Assembly: GCA_030035585.1 (NCBI GenBank)
Contig: CM057482.1
Location: 47,473,501 to 47,537,500, forward strand
Reading direction: 5' to 3'
DNA: 64,000 nt
From: Dugong dugon
Lineage: Eukaryota > Chordata > Mammalia > Sirenia > Dugongidae
The translations under genes and the position numbers were made by a program. Shown here piece by piece: positions 1-11,379 of this stretch. Position 1 is the stretch's first letter. Every line of letters begins with the position of its first letter. The notes under the pieces were generated by a model, which was given only the letters and a program-made list of their open reading frames with translations, did no database searches and was not told where the DNA came from.

Positions 1-1718
1 TCTGCACCCCACCTTTCTCCTGCTCTGTAGGAGACTCTCTGTTGTGTTCCCTGTCAGGGTGGGCACCGTCTAGTTCTTCTGGTTTCAGGCTGATGGAGTC
101 TCTGGATTAATGTGGCACTTTTGTCTCTTGGGCTAATATTTTCTTTGTATCTTTGGTGTTCTTCGTTCTCCTTTGCTCCAGGTGGGTTGGGACCAATTGC
201 TGCATCTTAGATGGCCCCTCGCTAGTTTTCAAAACCCCAGACGCCACTCTCCAAAATGGGATGCAGAACGTTTTGTTAATAAACTGTTATGCTAATTGAC
301 ATAGATGTCCCTGAAACTATGGTCCCCAGATCCTGCCCCTGCTACTCTGTCCCTTGAAGTGATTGGTTGTATTCAGGAACCTTCTTAGCTTTGGTTTAGT
401 CCAATTGTGCTGACTTTCTCTGTATTGTGTGTTGTCCTTCCCTTCACCTAAGATAATTCTTATCTACTATCTAGTTAGTGAGTACCCCCCTCCCTCCCTC
501 CCTACTCTCGTAACACCAAAGAATGTTTTCTTCTGTGTTTAAACCTTTTCTTGGGTTCTTATAATAGTGGTCTCATACAATATTTGTCCTTTTGCGACTG
601 ACTAGTTTCACTCGCTATAATGCCTTCCAGGCTCATCCATGTTATGAGATGTTTCACGGATTCATCATTGTTCTTTATCATTGCATAGTATTCCATTGTG
701 TGAATATACCATAATTTGTTTATCCATTCATCCACTGATGGGCACTTAGGTTGTTTCCATCTTTTTGCTATTATGAACAGTGCTGCAATGAACATGGATG
801 TGCATATATCTATTCGTGTGATGGTAGGATATATTCCAATGAGTGGGATTGCTGGATCATATAGTACTTCTATTTCAAGCTTTTTAAGGAAGCGCCAAAT
901 CAATTTCCAAAGTGGTTGTACCATTTTACATTTCCACCAACAGTGTATAAGTGTTCCAGTCTCTCCACAACCTCTCTGACATATATTATTTTGTATTTTT
1001 TGGATTAATGCTAGCCTTGCTGGGGTGAGATGGCATCTCATTGCAGTTTTGATTTGAATTTCTCTAATGGCTAATGATTATGAGCACTTCCTCATGTATC
1101 TGTTAGCTGCCTAAATGTCTTCTTTGGTGAAGTTCCTGTTCATATCATTTGCCCATTTTTTAATTGGGCTGTTTGTCTTTTTGTTGTTGAGGTTTTGCAG
1201 TATCTTGTAGATTTTAGAGATTAGACCCTGATCGGATTTGTCATAGCCAAAATTTTTTTCCCAGTCTGTAAGTTGTCTTTTTACACTTTCGGTGAAGTCT
1301 TCTGATGAGCATAAATGTTTGATTTTTAGGAGCTCCCAGTTATCTAGTTTCTCTTCTGGTGTTTGTGCATTGTTAGTAATGTTTTGTATTCTGTTTATGC
1401 CATGTATTAGGACTCCTAGTGTTGTCCCTATTTTTTCTTCCATGATCTTTATCGTTTTAGACTTTATATTCAGGTTTTTGATCCATTTTGGGTTATTTTT
1501 GTGCATGGTGTGAGGTATAGGTCTTGTTTAATTTTTTTGCAGATGGACATCTAGTTATGCCAGCACCATTTGTTAAAGAGATTGTCTTTTCCCCAATTAA
1601 TGGACTTTGGGCCTTTGTCAAATATCAGCTGCTCATAGGTGGATGAATCAATGTCTGGATTCTCCACTCTGTTCCATTGATCTATGTATCTGTTGTTGTA
1701 CCAGCACCAGGCTGTTTT

Positions 1719-2373
1719 TTTTGTTTTTGTTTTTTAAATATTTTTAAATTTTCACAGAACAAATAGTTTCTCATGAAACAATAGTACACATGTTGTTTTA
1801 TGACATTGGTTAACAACCTCACAACATATTAATCCTCTAACTTCTCAACCTTTTTTTTTTTTTTTTTTTTTTTGGTGAAAATACACATAGCCAAAGATAC
1901 ACCGTTTCAAAAATTTCTACATACACAGTTCAGTGACATTAACTATGCTCTTCCAATTGTGCTGTTATTCTCACTTAAGATGAAGGCTTACAGAACAAAA
2001 TAGTTTCTCATTTAACAGTTACTACAAATGTTGCCCTATGACAATGGTTAACAATCTCACAACACATCAACAATATCCTCACTCAACCTTGGGTTCCCTA
2101 TCACCAGCTTCCTTGTCCCCTTCTGTCTTCTGGCCCTTGTCACTGGACTCCTGTACCTCGTTAGCCTCATTTGGTTTTACGGGACTGTCCACTCCCAGGC
2201 TGACCAGTGAACCTCGGAGGTAACTTCACCACTGAGCTAAAAGCATGTCTGGGGGCCATATTCTCGGGGTTTTTCCAGTCTCCTTTAGGCCAGTAAATCT
2301 GGTCTTTTTTTTTGTGAGTTAGAATTATGCTCTACATCCTTCTCCAGCTCTGTCCAGAACCCTCTCTTGTGAT
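1719..2373 (-). mobile_element. 5'-truncated L1 3'-UTR insertion with 18-bp TSD
   Basis: An L1 3' end inserted into ORF2 of the host L1. It is flanked by an 18-bp direct repeat (1701-1718 and 2374-2391, beginning CCAGCACCAGG, 17 of 18 matching) and starts with a T-rich run that is the poly(A) tail of a minus-strand insert. The body contains an internal T tract (about 1852-1875) between two related segments, both of which contain ACAGAACAAA-TAGTTTCTCA-type sequence. The same structure recurs at 17538-17886 and 47244-47508, which marks one L1 subfamily. Confidence 0.88.
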
Positions 2374-3364
2374 CCAGCACCAGGTTGTTTTGACTACCGT
2401 GGCAGTATAATAGATTCTAAAATCAGGTAGTGTGAGGCTTCCCACTTTGTTCTTCTCAAGTAATGCTTTACTTATCTGGGGCCTCTTCCCTTTCCATAGG
2501 AAGTTGGTGATTTGCTTCTCCATCTCATTAAAAAATGCTGTTGGAATTTGGATAGGGATTGCATTGTATCTGTAGATTGTTTTGGGTAGAATTGACATTT
2601 TCACAATGTTGAGTCTTCCTTTCCATGAGCAAGGGTATGTTTTTCCACTTATGTAGGTCTCTTTTGGTTTTTTCCAGTAGTGTCTTGTAGTTTTCTTTGT
2701 ATAGGTCTTTTAGGTCTCTGGTTAGATTTATTCCTAAGTATTTTATCTTCTTGGGGGCTATTGTTAATGGTATTGATTTGGTGATTTCCTCTTGGAAGTT
2801 CTCTTTGTTGGTGTAGAGGAATCCAACTGATTTTTGTATGTTTTTCTCGTATCCTGAAACTTTGCTGAAATCTTCTATTAATTCCAGTAGTTTTCTTGTG
2901 GATTCTTTGCGGTTTTCTGTGTATAAGATCTTATCAGCTGCAAAAAGAGATACTTTTACTTCTTCTTTACCAATCTGAATGTGCTCTATTTCTTTTTCTA
3001 GCCTAACTGTTCTGGATAGGACTTCCAGCACAATGTTGAATAAGAGTGGTGATAAAGGGCATTCTTGTCTGGTTCCTGTTCTCAAGGGGAATGCTTTCAG
3101 ACTCTCTCTATTTAAGATGATGTTGGCTGTTGGCTTTGTATAAATACCCTTTATTATGCTGAGGAATTTCCCTTCTATTCCTATTTTGCTGAGAGTTATT
3201 TTTTATCATGAATGAGTGTTGGACTTTGTCAAATGCCTTTTGTGCATCAATTGATAAGATCATGGGGTTCTTGTCATTTGTTTTATTTATGTGACAGATT
3301 AAATTGATTGTTTTTCTAATGTTGAACCACCCCTGCATACCTGGTATGAATCCCACTTAGTCAT

Positions 3365-3872
3365 TGTCTTAGTCATCTAGTGCTGCTGTAACAGAAATAC
3401 AAGTGGATGGCTTTAACAAAGAAAAATTTATTCTGTCACAATCCAGTAGGCTACAAGTCCAAACTCAGGGTGTCAGCTCTAGGGGAAGGATTTTTCTCTC
3501 TGTTGGCTCTGGAGGAAGGTCTTTGTCATCAATCTTCCCTTGGTCTAGGAGCATCTCAGCACAGGAATCTCAGGTCGAAAGGACACTCTCTACTCCCAGC
3601 ACTGCTTTCTTGGTGGTTTGAGCACTCTGTGTCTCTCTGCTTGCTTCTCTCTTTTATATCTCAAAAGAGACTGGCTTAAGACACTATCTAATCCTGTAGA
3701 CCTCATCAATATAAGTGCCACTAATCCATCTCATTACATCATAGTGATAGGATTTACAACATGTAGGGAAATCACATCAGATAACAAAGTGGTAGACAAT
3801 CATAGAACACTAGGAACTACGACCTAGCCAAGTTGACAGATAGTTTGGGAGGACACAATTCAATCCATGACA
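3365..3872 (-). mobile_element. MaLR-type solo LTR, 5-bp TSD GTCAT
   Basis: On the plus strand it runs from TGTCTTAGTCATCTAG to CAATCCATGACA, so both ends have the TG...CA form. It is flanked by the perfect 5-bp duplication GTCAT (3360-3364 and 3873-3877). Read on the minus strand it begins like MLT1/MaLR LTRs, with a variant of GGATTGAATTGTGTCC. It splits the reverse transcriptase of the L1 at 1-8374 and is therefore younger than that copy. Close relatives lie at 40337-40817, 44734-46379, 49052-49487 and 63640-64000. Confidence 0.92.
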
Positions 3873-5859
3873 GTCATGGTGAATTATTGTTTTTTGATAT
3901 GTTGTTGAATTCTATTGGCTAGAATTTTGTTTAGGAGTTTTGCATCTATGTTCATGAGGGATATTCGTCTGTAATTTTCTTTTTTTGTGGTGTCTTTACC
4001 TGGTTTTTGTATCAGGGTTATGCTGGCTTCATAGAATGAGTTCAGGAGTATTCCATCCATTTCTATGCTCTGAAATACCTTTAACAGTAGTGGTGTTAAC
4101 TCTTCTCTGAAATTTTGGTAGAATTCTCCAGTAAAACCATCAGGACCTGGGCTTTTTTTGTTGTTGTTGTTGGGAGTTTCTTAATTACCTTTTCAATCTC
4201 TTCTTTTGTTATAGGTTTATTTAGTTGTTCTACCTCTATTTGTGTTAGTTTAGGTTGGTAGTGTGTTTCTAAAAATTTGTCCATTTTCTCTAGGTTTCAT
4301 AGCATTCTGTTATGATTCTTTCAATTTGTGATATTGCCCATTTTATTTCTTATTCAGGTTATTTGCTTCCTCTCCTGTTTTTCTTCTGTCATTTTGGCCA
4401 ATGTTTTATCAATTTCGTTGATCTTTTCAAAGAATCAGCTTTTGGTTGTTTTCTCTTTCAGTTGTTTTTCTATTCTCTATTTCATTTAATTCTGCTCTAA
4501 TTTTTATTATTTGCTGTCTTCTGGTGCCCAAGGGCTTCTTCTGCTGCTCTCTTTCTATTTGTTCTAGCTGTAGGGTTAATGTTTAGATTTTGGCCCTTTC
4601 TTCTTTTTGGATGCGTGTGTTTATTGCTATAAAATGATCTCTGAGCACTGGTTTTGCTGTGTTCCAAATATTCTGGTTAGATGTGTTTTCATTTTCATTT
4701 GATTCTGTGAATTTCTTTTTTCCATCCTTAATTGCTTCTAAAACCCAGAGTTTTTGAGCAAGGTGTTGTTCACTTTCCATATGTTTGATTTTTTTTCCTT
4801 GCTTTTTCTGTTATTGATTTCTACTTTTATGGCTTTATGGTCAGAAAAGATGTTTTGTAATATTTCGATGCTTTGGATTCTGTTAAGGCTTGCTTTACGG
4901 CCTAATATGTGGTCTATTCTGGAGAATGTTCAATGTGCATTGGAAAAGAAAGTATACTTGGCTGGTGTTGGGTACAGTGTTCTGTATATTTCTGAGATCA
5001 AGTTGGTTGATTGTGGCATTTAGATCTTCTGTGTCTTTTTTGAGCTTCTTTCTGGATGTTCTGTCCTTCACCGAAAGTGGTGTGTTGAGGTCTCCTACTA
5101 CTATTGTGGAGCTGTCTGTCTCTCTTTTCAGTGCTGTTAGAGTTTGTTTTATGTATTTTGGAGCCCTGTGGTTGGGTGCATAAATATTTATCATAGTTAT
5201 GTCCTTCTGGTATATTGACCCTTTAATCATTATATAGTGTTCTTCCTTATGCTTTGTGGTGGATTTTACTTTAAAGTCTATTTTGTCAGAGATTAATATT
5301 GCCACTCTTGCTGGTTTTTTTTCATTATTGTTAGCTTGATATATATTTTTTCCATCCTTTGAGTTTTTGTTTGTGTCTTTAAGTCTAAGGTGTGTTTCTT
5401 GTAGGCAGTATATTGATGGATCGTGTTTTTTTTTTATCCAATCTGCCACTCTCTGTCTCTTTATTAGTGCATTTAGTCCTTTTACATTCAGCGTAATTAT
5501 TGATAGGTATGAGTTTAGTGCTGTCATTTTGATGTCTTTTTTTGGTGTTGTTGACAGTTTCTTTGTTCCACTTAAGTTTCTGTGCGAGTCGTTACTCTTT
5601 ATGTATTTTCTTTTCATCCCTTTTCCACTGTTGTTTATTTTGTATTTGCTGAGTCTTTATGTTTTTCTCGTTTTTTATTTTGACTTGTAGGATTGTTAGT
5701 TTCCTTTGTGGTTACCTTAATATTTACCCTTATTTTTCTAAGTTTAAACCGATCATTTATTTCTTTATATTGCCTTGACTTCCTCTCCATATGAAAGATC
5801 TGTGACTACATTTTTTGGTCCCTCTTTTTAGTTTTAATGTTGTCGTCTTTTACATACTG

Positions 5860-6888
5860 ATGTTTCTGATTCCTTATTTTCAGTTTTTTTGCTCTGATTT
5901 ATTTGTGACTTCCGTATCTGGGTTGATATCTGGTTGTTCTATCCTGCGTTCTAGTCTTGGGTTGTTATCTGATGTTATTGATTTTCTAACCAGAGGATTC
6001 CCTTTAGTATTGCTTGTAATTTTGGTTTGGTGTTTACAAATTCCCTAAGCTTCTGTTTATCTGGAAATGCCCTAATTTCACCATCATATTTGAGAGACAG
6101 CTTTGCTGGATATATAATTCTTGGCTGGCAATGTTTTTCCTTCAAGGCTTTATATATGTCATCCCATTGCCTTCTTGCCTGCCTGGTTTCTGCTGTGTAG
6201 TCCAAGCTTATTCTTATTGACTCTCTTTGGAGATGACTTTTTGTTTATCCCTAACTGCTCTTGAAATTCTCTCTTTATCTTTGGTTTTGGCAAGTTTGAT
6301 TATAATATGTCTAGGTGACTTTCTTTTGGGATCTACCTTATGAGGGGTTCGATGAGCATCTTGGATCGGTATCTTCTTGTCTTTCATGATATCAGGGAAG
6401 TTTTCTGCAACAAATCTTCAACAATTCTCTCTGTATTTTCTGTTATCCCCTCCTCTCCCTGTTCTGGTACTCCAGTCACTCATAGGTTATTCCTCTTGAT
6501 AGAGTCCCACATAATTCTTAGGGTTTCTTTATTTTTAAAAAATTCTTTTATCTGATTTTTCCTCAAATAAGTTGGTGTCAAGTGCTTTATCTTCAATCTC
6601 ACTAATTCTGACTTCCATTGCCTCAATTCTGCTCCTATGACTTTCTATTGAGTTGTCTAATTCTGAAATTTTATTGTTAATCTTCTGGATTTCTGATTGC
6701 TGTCTCTCTATGGTTTCTTGCAGCCTGTTAAATTTGTCATTATGCTCTTTTCTAATCTTCTTAAGTTCCTCTATTGCTTTATGAGTGGGTTCCTTCGCTT
6801 GTTCTGTGTTTTGCCTGATCTCCTTCCCGATATCTTGAAGAGCTCTGCGTATTAATCTTTTGAATTCTACTTCCAGTAATTCCAACAA
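5860..6888 (-). pseudogene. L1 ORF1 (RNA-binding chaperone), decayed
   Basis: ORF1 of the same L1. The family protein is a trimeric coiled-coil RNA chaperone that coats L1 RNA. The N-terminal piece (6535-6888, 117 residues) is rich in Lys, Glu and Gln with heptad-like spacing (for example KINNKISELDNSIESHRSRI), consistent with the coiled coil. The C-terminal domain is readable at 5975-6205 as LSLKYDGEIRAFPDKQKLREF, typical of the L1 CTD. The central RNA-recognition part between about 6206 and 6534 is out of frame. The 5860 end is approximate, based on the usual protein length of about 340 residues. Confidence 0.85.
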
Positions 6889-6989
6889 GTTCTCCTTCTC
6901 TGGAAGATTTCTTGATTCTTTGTTTTGGGTGCTTGTTGAAACCTATCGTGGTCTGCCTCTTTCTGTGATTTTATATTGACTGTTGTCTT

Positions 6990-8374
6990 CGAGCCATTTA
7001 TAAGTTATTATATTTATTTATTTTATGTTTGCTTACTGTGTCCTAGCTTCTTGTTTTGTTTTGATATGATAAAATAGGCTGCTTGTGGAGCTTGTTTTAT
7101 TATTGGCACCTTTGAAGCCGTCACGTCCTGTTACCAGGTGGTTAGCGCTCTTACCAGCTATGTGAGCCCAGGAGACTGTTTACTTTTCTTGTATAGATTC
7201 AGCTTAGGTGTCCGGGTAGTCAGTCAGCAAGTTTGTGGTGCAGCTGTCACCTACCGTCCTAGATGGGCAGGGATTGTTGGAGTAGGCACAAGTATCTGGG
7301 TGCAGTATTGGGGGTCACATGCTGAGCAAGGCAGGGGGCTGATGGCTGCCGCTGAGTGTCTGAGACGAAAGCATGTCCCTGTTCCCTAGAGCGCGTAGAT
7401 GGGTGGGTTTTGCAGCCAGACCATGAGCACCCAGTGCTGTTGGCGCTAAGGACTGGGAGGCACCACTTATTCTTGGACCCCTGTCACAGGAGGCTAGGTG
7501 GCATGGGTGGAGCCACCAGTCATCAGGCCCCTGATGTCGGTAGGTGAGGCCCCTGCTTAATGGGCAGAGCGGTGTCAAATGTCACGATCTTGCCACTCCA
7601 CCATATAGATGATACAGTTGAAATTAGACTTCATCTATATACCCTGTTATACTGTACTAATGAGGGCCTATGCTGTTGAAATGGGCCCACACAGGTCGAT
7701 GCAGGGGTGAAAGGCATTCAAAGTCCATGGACCCCTTATGCCTGTGCCTATTTAAAGGAGTTGTGCCTGCCCTGAGTTCCCAGCTTAGGGGAGCTGGCAG
7801 ATTATTTTTTCATGTTTGTTAATTTTTTCCCTCTCCAAAGCCAGTAGAATGGCTCCAGGTGTGGGACGGGTCCTACTTCCAGCTCAGGGGATACGTGGCA
7901 ATCACTGAAGCCAGCTCAGACCTGGTGCAGAGCAGGGAGGGGGCATGTAAATCAGAGAGAGTTTCTTCCCAAAGGGAGTGTTTTTTGATCCACATGGTAG
8001 TTATACACATGTACTTATATTTTGCCAATTGAGTGCCACTTCTCGCTGGTTCTGGAGGGTTGAGCAGACTCTCTGCTGCTTGGTCTCTCCTGATGTGGAA
8101 AACGTGCCCTGAGTGCCACCATTTGCCTCACAGTGCACACCAGCTGATCCAGCCTGCAGGGTACCATTTCCTGCTGGTCAGGTCTTGCAGCTTCTTACTG
8201 TTTCTGAACCATCTCTCCCTCCCACTGCCACTCAGTCCAATTCCTCAACTTGCCTTTGATGTTCAGGTCTCCTAGATTGTCATATATAATCCATTCACTT
8301 GTTTTTTCGGGTCTTTGTTGTAAGAGAGACCACAGGAAGCATCTGACTACTCCACCATCTTGGCCCCACCTCCC
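6990..8374 (-). promoter_or_regulatory. L1 5' UTR / internal promoter region
   Basis: About 1.4 kb between the L1 5' terminus and ORF1. It is clearly richer in G and C than the ORFs, especially 7138-8160, as expected of an L1 internal promoter on the minus strand. No tandem monomers are seen here, unlike the L1 at 42470-44080. Small open frames within it are not convincing as genes. Confidence 0.7.
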
Positions 8375-9135
8375 TAAAAATAATTTTTTAATTTGGCAAG
8401 CCAGAAAAGAAAATATTCATACACAAAGTCAAAATATAGCAGGCAAAAAGAAAACATTTGCAACATATATTATAGATGAAAGATTGATTAAAACTCGAAA
8501 CATGGTTTTTTAAAAATGGAAAAAAGACATGAATAATTTATTATAAAAGATATAAAAATGACACTTAATAGACAGAAACATATTCAAACTCATTCCTAAT
8601 AAGAGATCTGTGACTTAAAACAACTCTGAGAGTCATTTCTCATCCATCAAATTGGCAAAACTTGTTTAAAAACAACTCTTTTGGTTAGACTGTGGGGAAG
8701 CATGCACTCTCATACATTGCTGATAGAAATGCAATGTGGTTCAACCCTTATGGGAGGAATTTGGCAATATCTAACAAACTTACATATGTGTTTACTTTTT
8801 GACCTAGTAATTATACTTTTAGAATCAACTCTAAAGATAAAATCTCAACAACATAAAATACATAGGTGCAAGGTTATTTATTGCAACATTGCAAATGCAA
8901 AATATTGGAAACAAATGCTCATACACAGAAGAGCAATTGAATAAACCAGGGTACTACTCCACACAATGTACCACTTTGCGGCTGTGAAAAAAATGGAGAG
9001 AAAGAGAAAAATAAAGCAAATGTAGTATAATGCTAACATTTGGATTCTGGGTGGAGGGTATATGGAAATTCTTTGTAATATTCATGAAACTTTTCTGAAG
9101 TCTAAAATTATGCCAAAACAAGAAATTTAAAACAA
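8375..9135 (+). mobile_element. Old L1 (L1M) 3' end
   Basis: Ancient L1 ORF2 C-terminus and 3' UTR. Recognisable traits include CATTGCTGATAGAAATGCAA, TTATTGCAACATTGCAAATG and the ATTGAATAAACCAGGGTACT stretch, all typical of L1M 3' ends. Its start coincides with the 5' terminus of the minus-strand L1 at 1-8374. No TSD could be assigned. Confidence 0.85.
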
Positions 9136-9188
9136 ATGAGAGGATCTGTGGGAGTTCTGACTTCTTTCCAACAGTATCTTCTACATGT

Positions 9189-9370
9189 GCTCAGCTACTA
9201 ACTGAAAGATTGGCTGAAATTCACCCAGAGGCACCTCAGAAGAAAGGCCTAGTGATCTATTTCCCAAAGATCACAGCCACTGAAAACCCTATGGAGCACA
9301 GTTCTACTCTGAAACACATGAGGTCCTCATGAGTCAGAGTTGAGTCATTGGCAACATTTTTTTTTTTAAT
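9189..9370 (+). mobile_element. AfroSINE
   Basis: tRNA-like head (GCTCAGCTACTAACTGAAAG), then the body GAAAGGCCTAGTGATCTA and AAAACCCTATGGAGCACAGT, and the RTE-like tail GAGTCAGAGTTGAGTCATTG. It ends in a run of T at about 9358-9368. Old and diverged. Confidence 0.88.
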
Positions 9371-9689
9371 GACTGTACTTTATTTCCTTCTGAATACCTT
9401 CCTACCACTGAGAATAGAGGATGATCCACTTATGTTACTAAAAATTTGTTGGATCACAAATGTCTAGTTGTAATCATAATGTATTCATACATTCATCAGA
9501 TTTCATAACTGCTGTGAATCTAAGAAGTCACCGAACGTAAGACATGCTAGTAGTTTAGGAACCACCATAGAAAAAGAAAATGGCCGGTACTTTCTTATCA
9601 TTTTGGCTTTTTTATAATTATTGAAAGTATTTATACACATTACAAGCAAAATAAATGAGTTGCGTTATATACCTAAAATGTCTTCATAT

Positions 9690-10335
9690 CTAAAATGTCC
9701 TCATATTCATTATCTAGATCTTCTGGGTTACATTTCAACTCGGGGTCATTGATTTCCATTTTTTCCCCACAAACAATATCTGTGCCATCAAGAGTGTTGA
9801 TGATATACCATTAAAAGAAACAACTAACTGGTTGCTGTGGAGTCGACTCACAGCGATCCCATGCATTGCAAAGCAGAACTGTGCTCCACAGGGTTTTCAA
9901 GGCTGTGACCTTTTGGAAGCAGATTGCCAGGCCTTTCTTCTGTGGTGCCCCTGGGTAGGTTCAAACTGCCCATCTTTCAGTTAGTAGCCAAGGGTTTAAC
10001 CATTTGTGCCACCCAGGGAGCCATTCCTTAAAAGAGAATGCAACTCTTCCAAGCTGCTGACACCTGGGACTTTGATCCTGAGACTTTCTTGTCTTTCACA
10101 GAAGATGTCAATGGAAGGTTTTCAGGAAAATAAACAGGACACAAATCATCTCAATGATCCCTAAATGGTTTGCTAACGGAACATCAAAGGGTTGCAGCTG
10201 TCCAGTCATGTCACCAGAAAAAACTACCAGGTTTGTGTGAGCACAGGCAAAACAACCACCACAGGAATGCCAGGTGGACGTTGACTGTAAGGTGCCACCA
10301 ACTTTATGATGCAGCCGACCTCGGAGATGGTAAAA
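9690..10335 (-). pseudogene. Decayed pogo/Tigger-type transposase, C-terminal half
   Basis: Translating the minus strand gives AHTNLVVFSGDMTGQLQPFD at about 10250-10190. This matches the pogo/jerky DDE-superfamily block usually seen as NTDLVVIPGGMTSQLQPLDV. After an AfroSINE insertion (9826-10022), the frame resumes at about 9820 with INTLDGTDIVCGEKMEINDP. This corresponds to the GISNALDGTEDDLLW motif near the C-terminus of the same family. It ends in an acidic tail (PEDLDNEYEDIL) and a stop near 9685. Stops interrupt the part upstream of the SINE. The N-terminal DNA-binding domain and most DDE catalytic residues are not visible. It could be a dead transposon or a decayed domesticated copy; the domain identity is more secure than the origin. 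Confidence 0.66.
9826..10022 (-). mobile_element. AfroSINE
   Basis: The plus strand shows GGTTGCTGTGGAGTCGACTC, CTCCACAGGGTTTTCAAGGC and a head ending TGTGCCACCCAGGGAGC, the reverse complement of an AfroSINE. It is inserted within the transposase remnant, so it is younger than that remnant. Confidence 0.92.
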
Positions 10336-10962
10336 TATGAAAATACATGCATCTTAGAGTCTATGGAATATAGAATTTAATAATAAGATTAATGGCAACT
10401 AGAAACTGTGCCTATGACAACTCACTGCATCAGTTTTACCAAGAACCTCATATGCACCAGGCCCTGGGTAGAGCCTCTCACGTATTTCATCCCACTGAGT
10501 CCCAAGTGTTCCTTGTTTCTGTCTACACTATATTTCTGGGAACAAAATAGGAGAAGGCTAAGAAGAGGCCTACCTTAGGATCTGCAATATCCAGAATTTC
10601 TCACTGAAATTTCCCCTCAAGTTAAGATGACAGGGGTTTAGTAAAATGCAACTGTAACCTGGCCAAGTTCCTCTGTTCTAAGATGGAATTTGGGGTGTTT
10701 TCCAACTCTAAAACATCCAGGACTTATCACTGCCTGTTATTTCTCAAAATATCCTAAGACTGCCTGTAAGTGAGAAATTAGTTTGTCCATCTAGGGGCAG
10801 CTCTGCTTTGTGGGTGATCCAGTGCTTCAGGAGCAGAGAGAACTTTCTGTCGTAGCCATTCTAGGACAAGCCGACAGGCTGGACTCTCTTTAGCGTGGTG
10901 GTGAGTTAGCTGAGTCCTACGGACAGACCTAAAATTAAGAGTACCCTATCTCTAAGATGGAG
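10336..10962. other. Unassigned single-copy-like sequence
   Basis: No repeat family, long frame or RNA gene recognised. It lies between the transposase remnant and an AfroSINE. Confidence 0.5.
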
Positions 10963-11166
10963 TCCTGGGCTGTGCAAACAGTTAACAAGCTCGGCTGCTA
11001 CTCAAAAGGTTGGAGATTCTAATCTACTCAGAGGCACCTCGGAAGAAAGGCCTGGCGATCTACTTCCAAAAAATCAACCATTGAAAACCCTATGAAGCAT
11101 AGTTCTATTCTACTCTGACACACATGGGGTCCACAAGTCAGAACTGGCTCAACGACAACTGGTAAC
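10963..11166 (+). mobile_element. AfroSINE
   Basis: Head GCTCGGCTGCTACTCAAAAG, body GAAAGGCCTGGCGATCTACT and tail AGTCAGAACTGGCTCAACGA. The tail is the RTE-like segment. The 213 bases that follow (11167-11379) show nothing recognisable. Confidence 0.92.
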
Positions 11167-11379
11167 TCCCAGACAGTATAGCTGTCCTGAAGATGCTACT
11201 CTGGAATCAGGACGCACTGCTGGGAAACACAAAGGCAAAGGCTTTGTGGGAAGGGGGAAAAGAGACTACACATTAAAGGAGCTGCTTTGTCAAGTCTGGC
11301 CCCATTTACATTCCTAGGAGTGTGACATAGTGGCAGACTCTACTGGAGCTTACTCGATTTTCTCAGGAGCACTTGCTTA

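Larger units (their letters stand above)
559..5617 (-). pseudogene. L1 ORF2 (endonuclease / reverse transcriptase), decayed
   Basis: ORF2 of the L1 above, which would encode the nicking endonuclease and reverse transcriptase of target-primed reverse transcription. The longest intact piece (4895-5617) is the apurinic-type endonuclease: it shows LNVKGLNAL, the QETH motif, YAPN and VVGDLNTPLS with the catalytic Asp. The reverse transcriptase follows in broken frames: [14 protein letters not shown] and the [10 protein letters not shown] block lie in 3108-3356, and the catalytic box at about 2930 reads FAADKILY. The family norm is FADD, so the first catalytic Asp is Ala here. The C-terminal cysteine region lies in 559-1041 and ends at a stop at 559. 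Insertions at 1719-2373 and 3365-3872 and several frameshifts separate the pieces. No enzyme can be made from it. Confidence 0.92.
1..8374 (-). mobile_element. Near-full-length L1 LINE, 3' end beyond left edge
   Basis: Read on the minus strand, the order is a 5' UTR (about 8374-6990), ORF1 (from 6888), ORF2 (about 5617-559) and a 3' UTR (558 to the window edge). The 5' terminus is recognisable because the minus strand begins with the usual L1 opening, GGGGCCAAGATGGTGGAGTA, near 8374, directly abutting an unrelated plus-strand L1. Aligned with the other L1 at 37736-44080, about 0.46 kb of the 3' UTR should lie left of position 1. Two insertions interrupt it: an L1 3' fragment (1719-2373) and a MaLR LTR (3365-3872). 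All frames carry stops or shifts, so it is dead. Its moderate decay suggests a younger copy than the L1M pieces around it. Confidence 0.93.

Noticed and set aside
4895-5617. Longest open frame in the window (240 residues) as a host gene
   Set aside because: It is the L1 ORF2 endonuclease (QETH and GDLNTP motifs) collinear with the rest of an L1.
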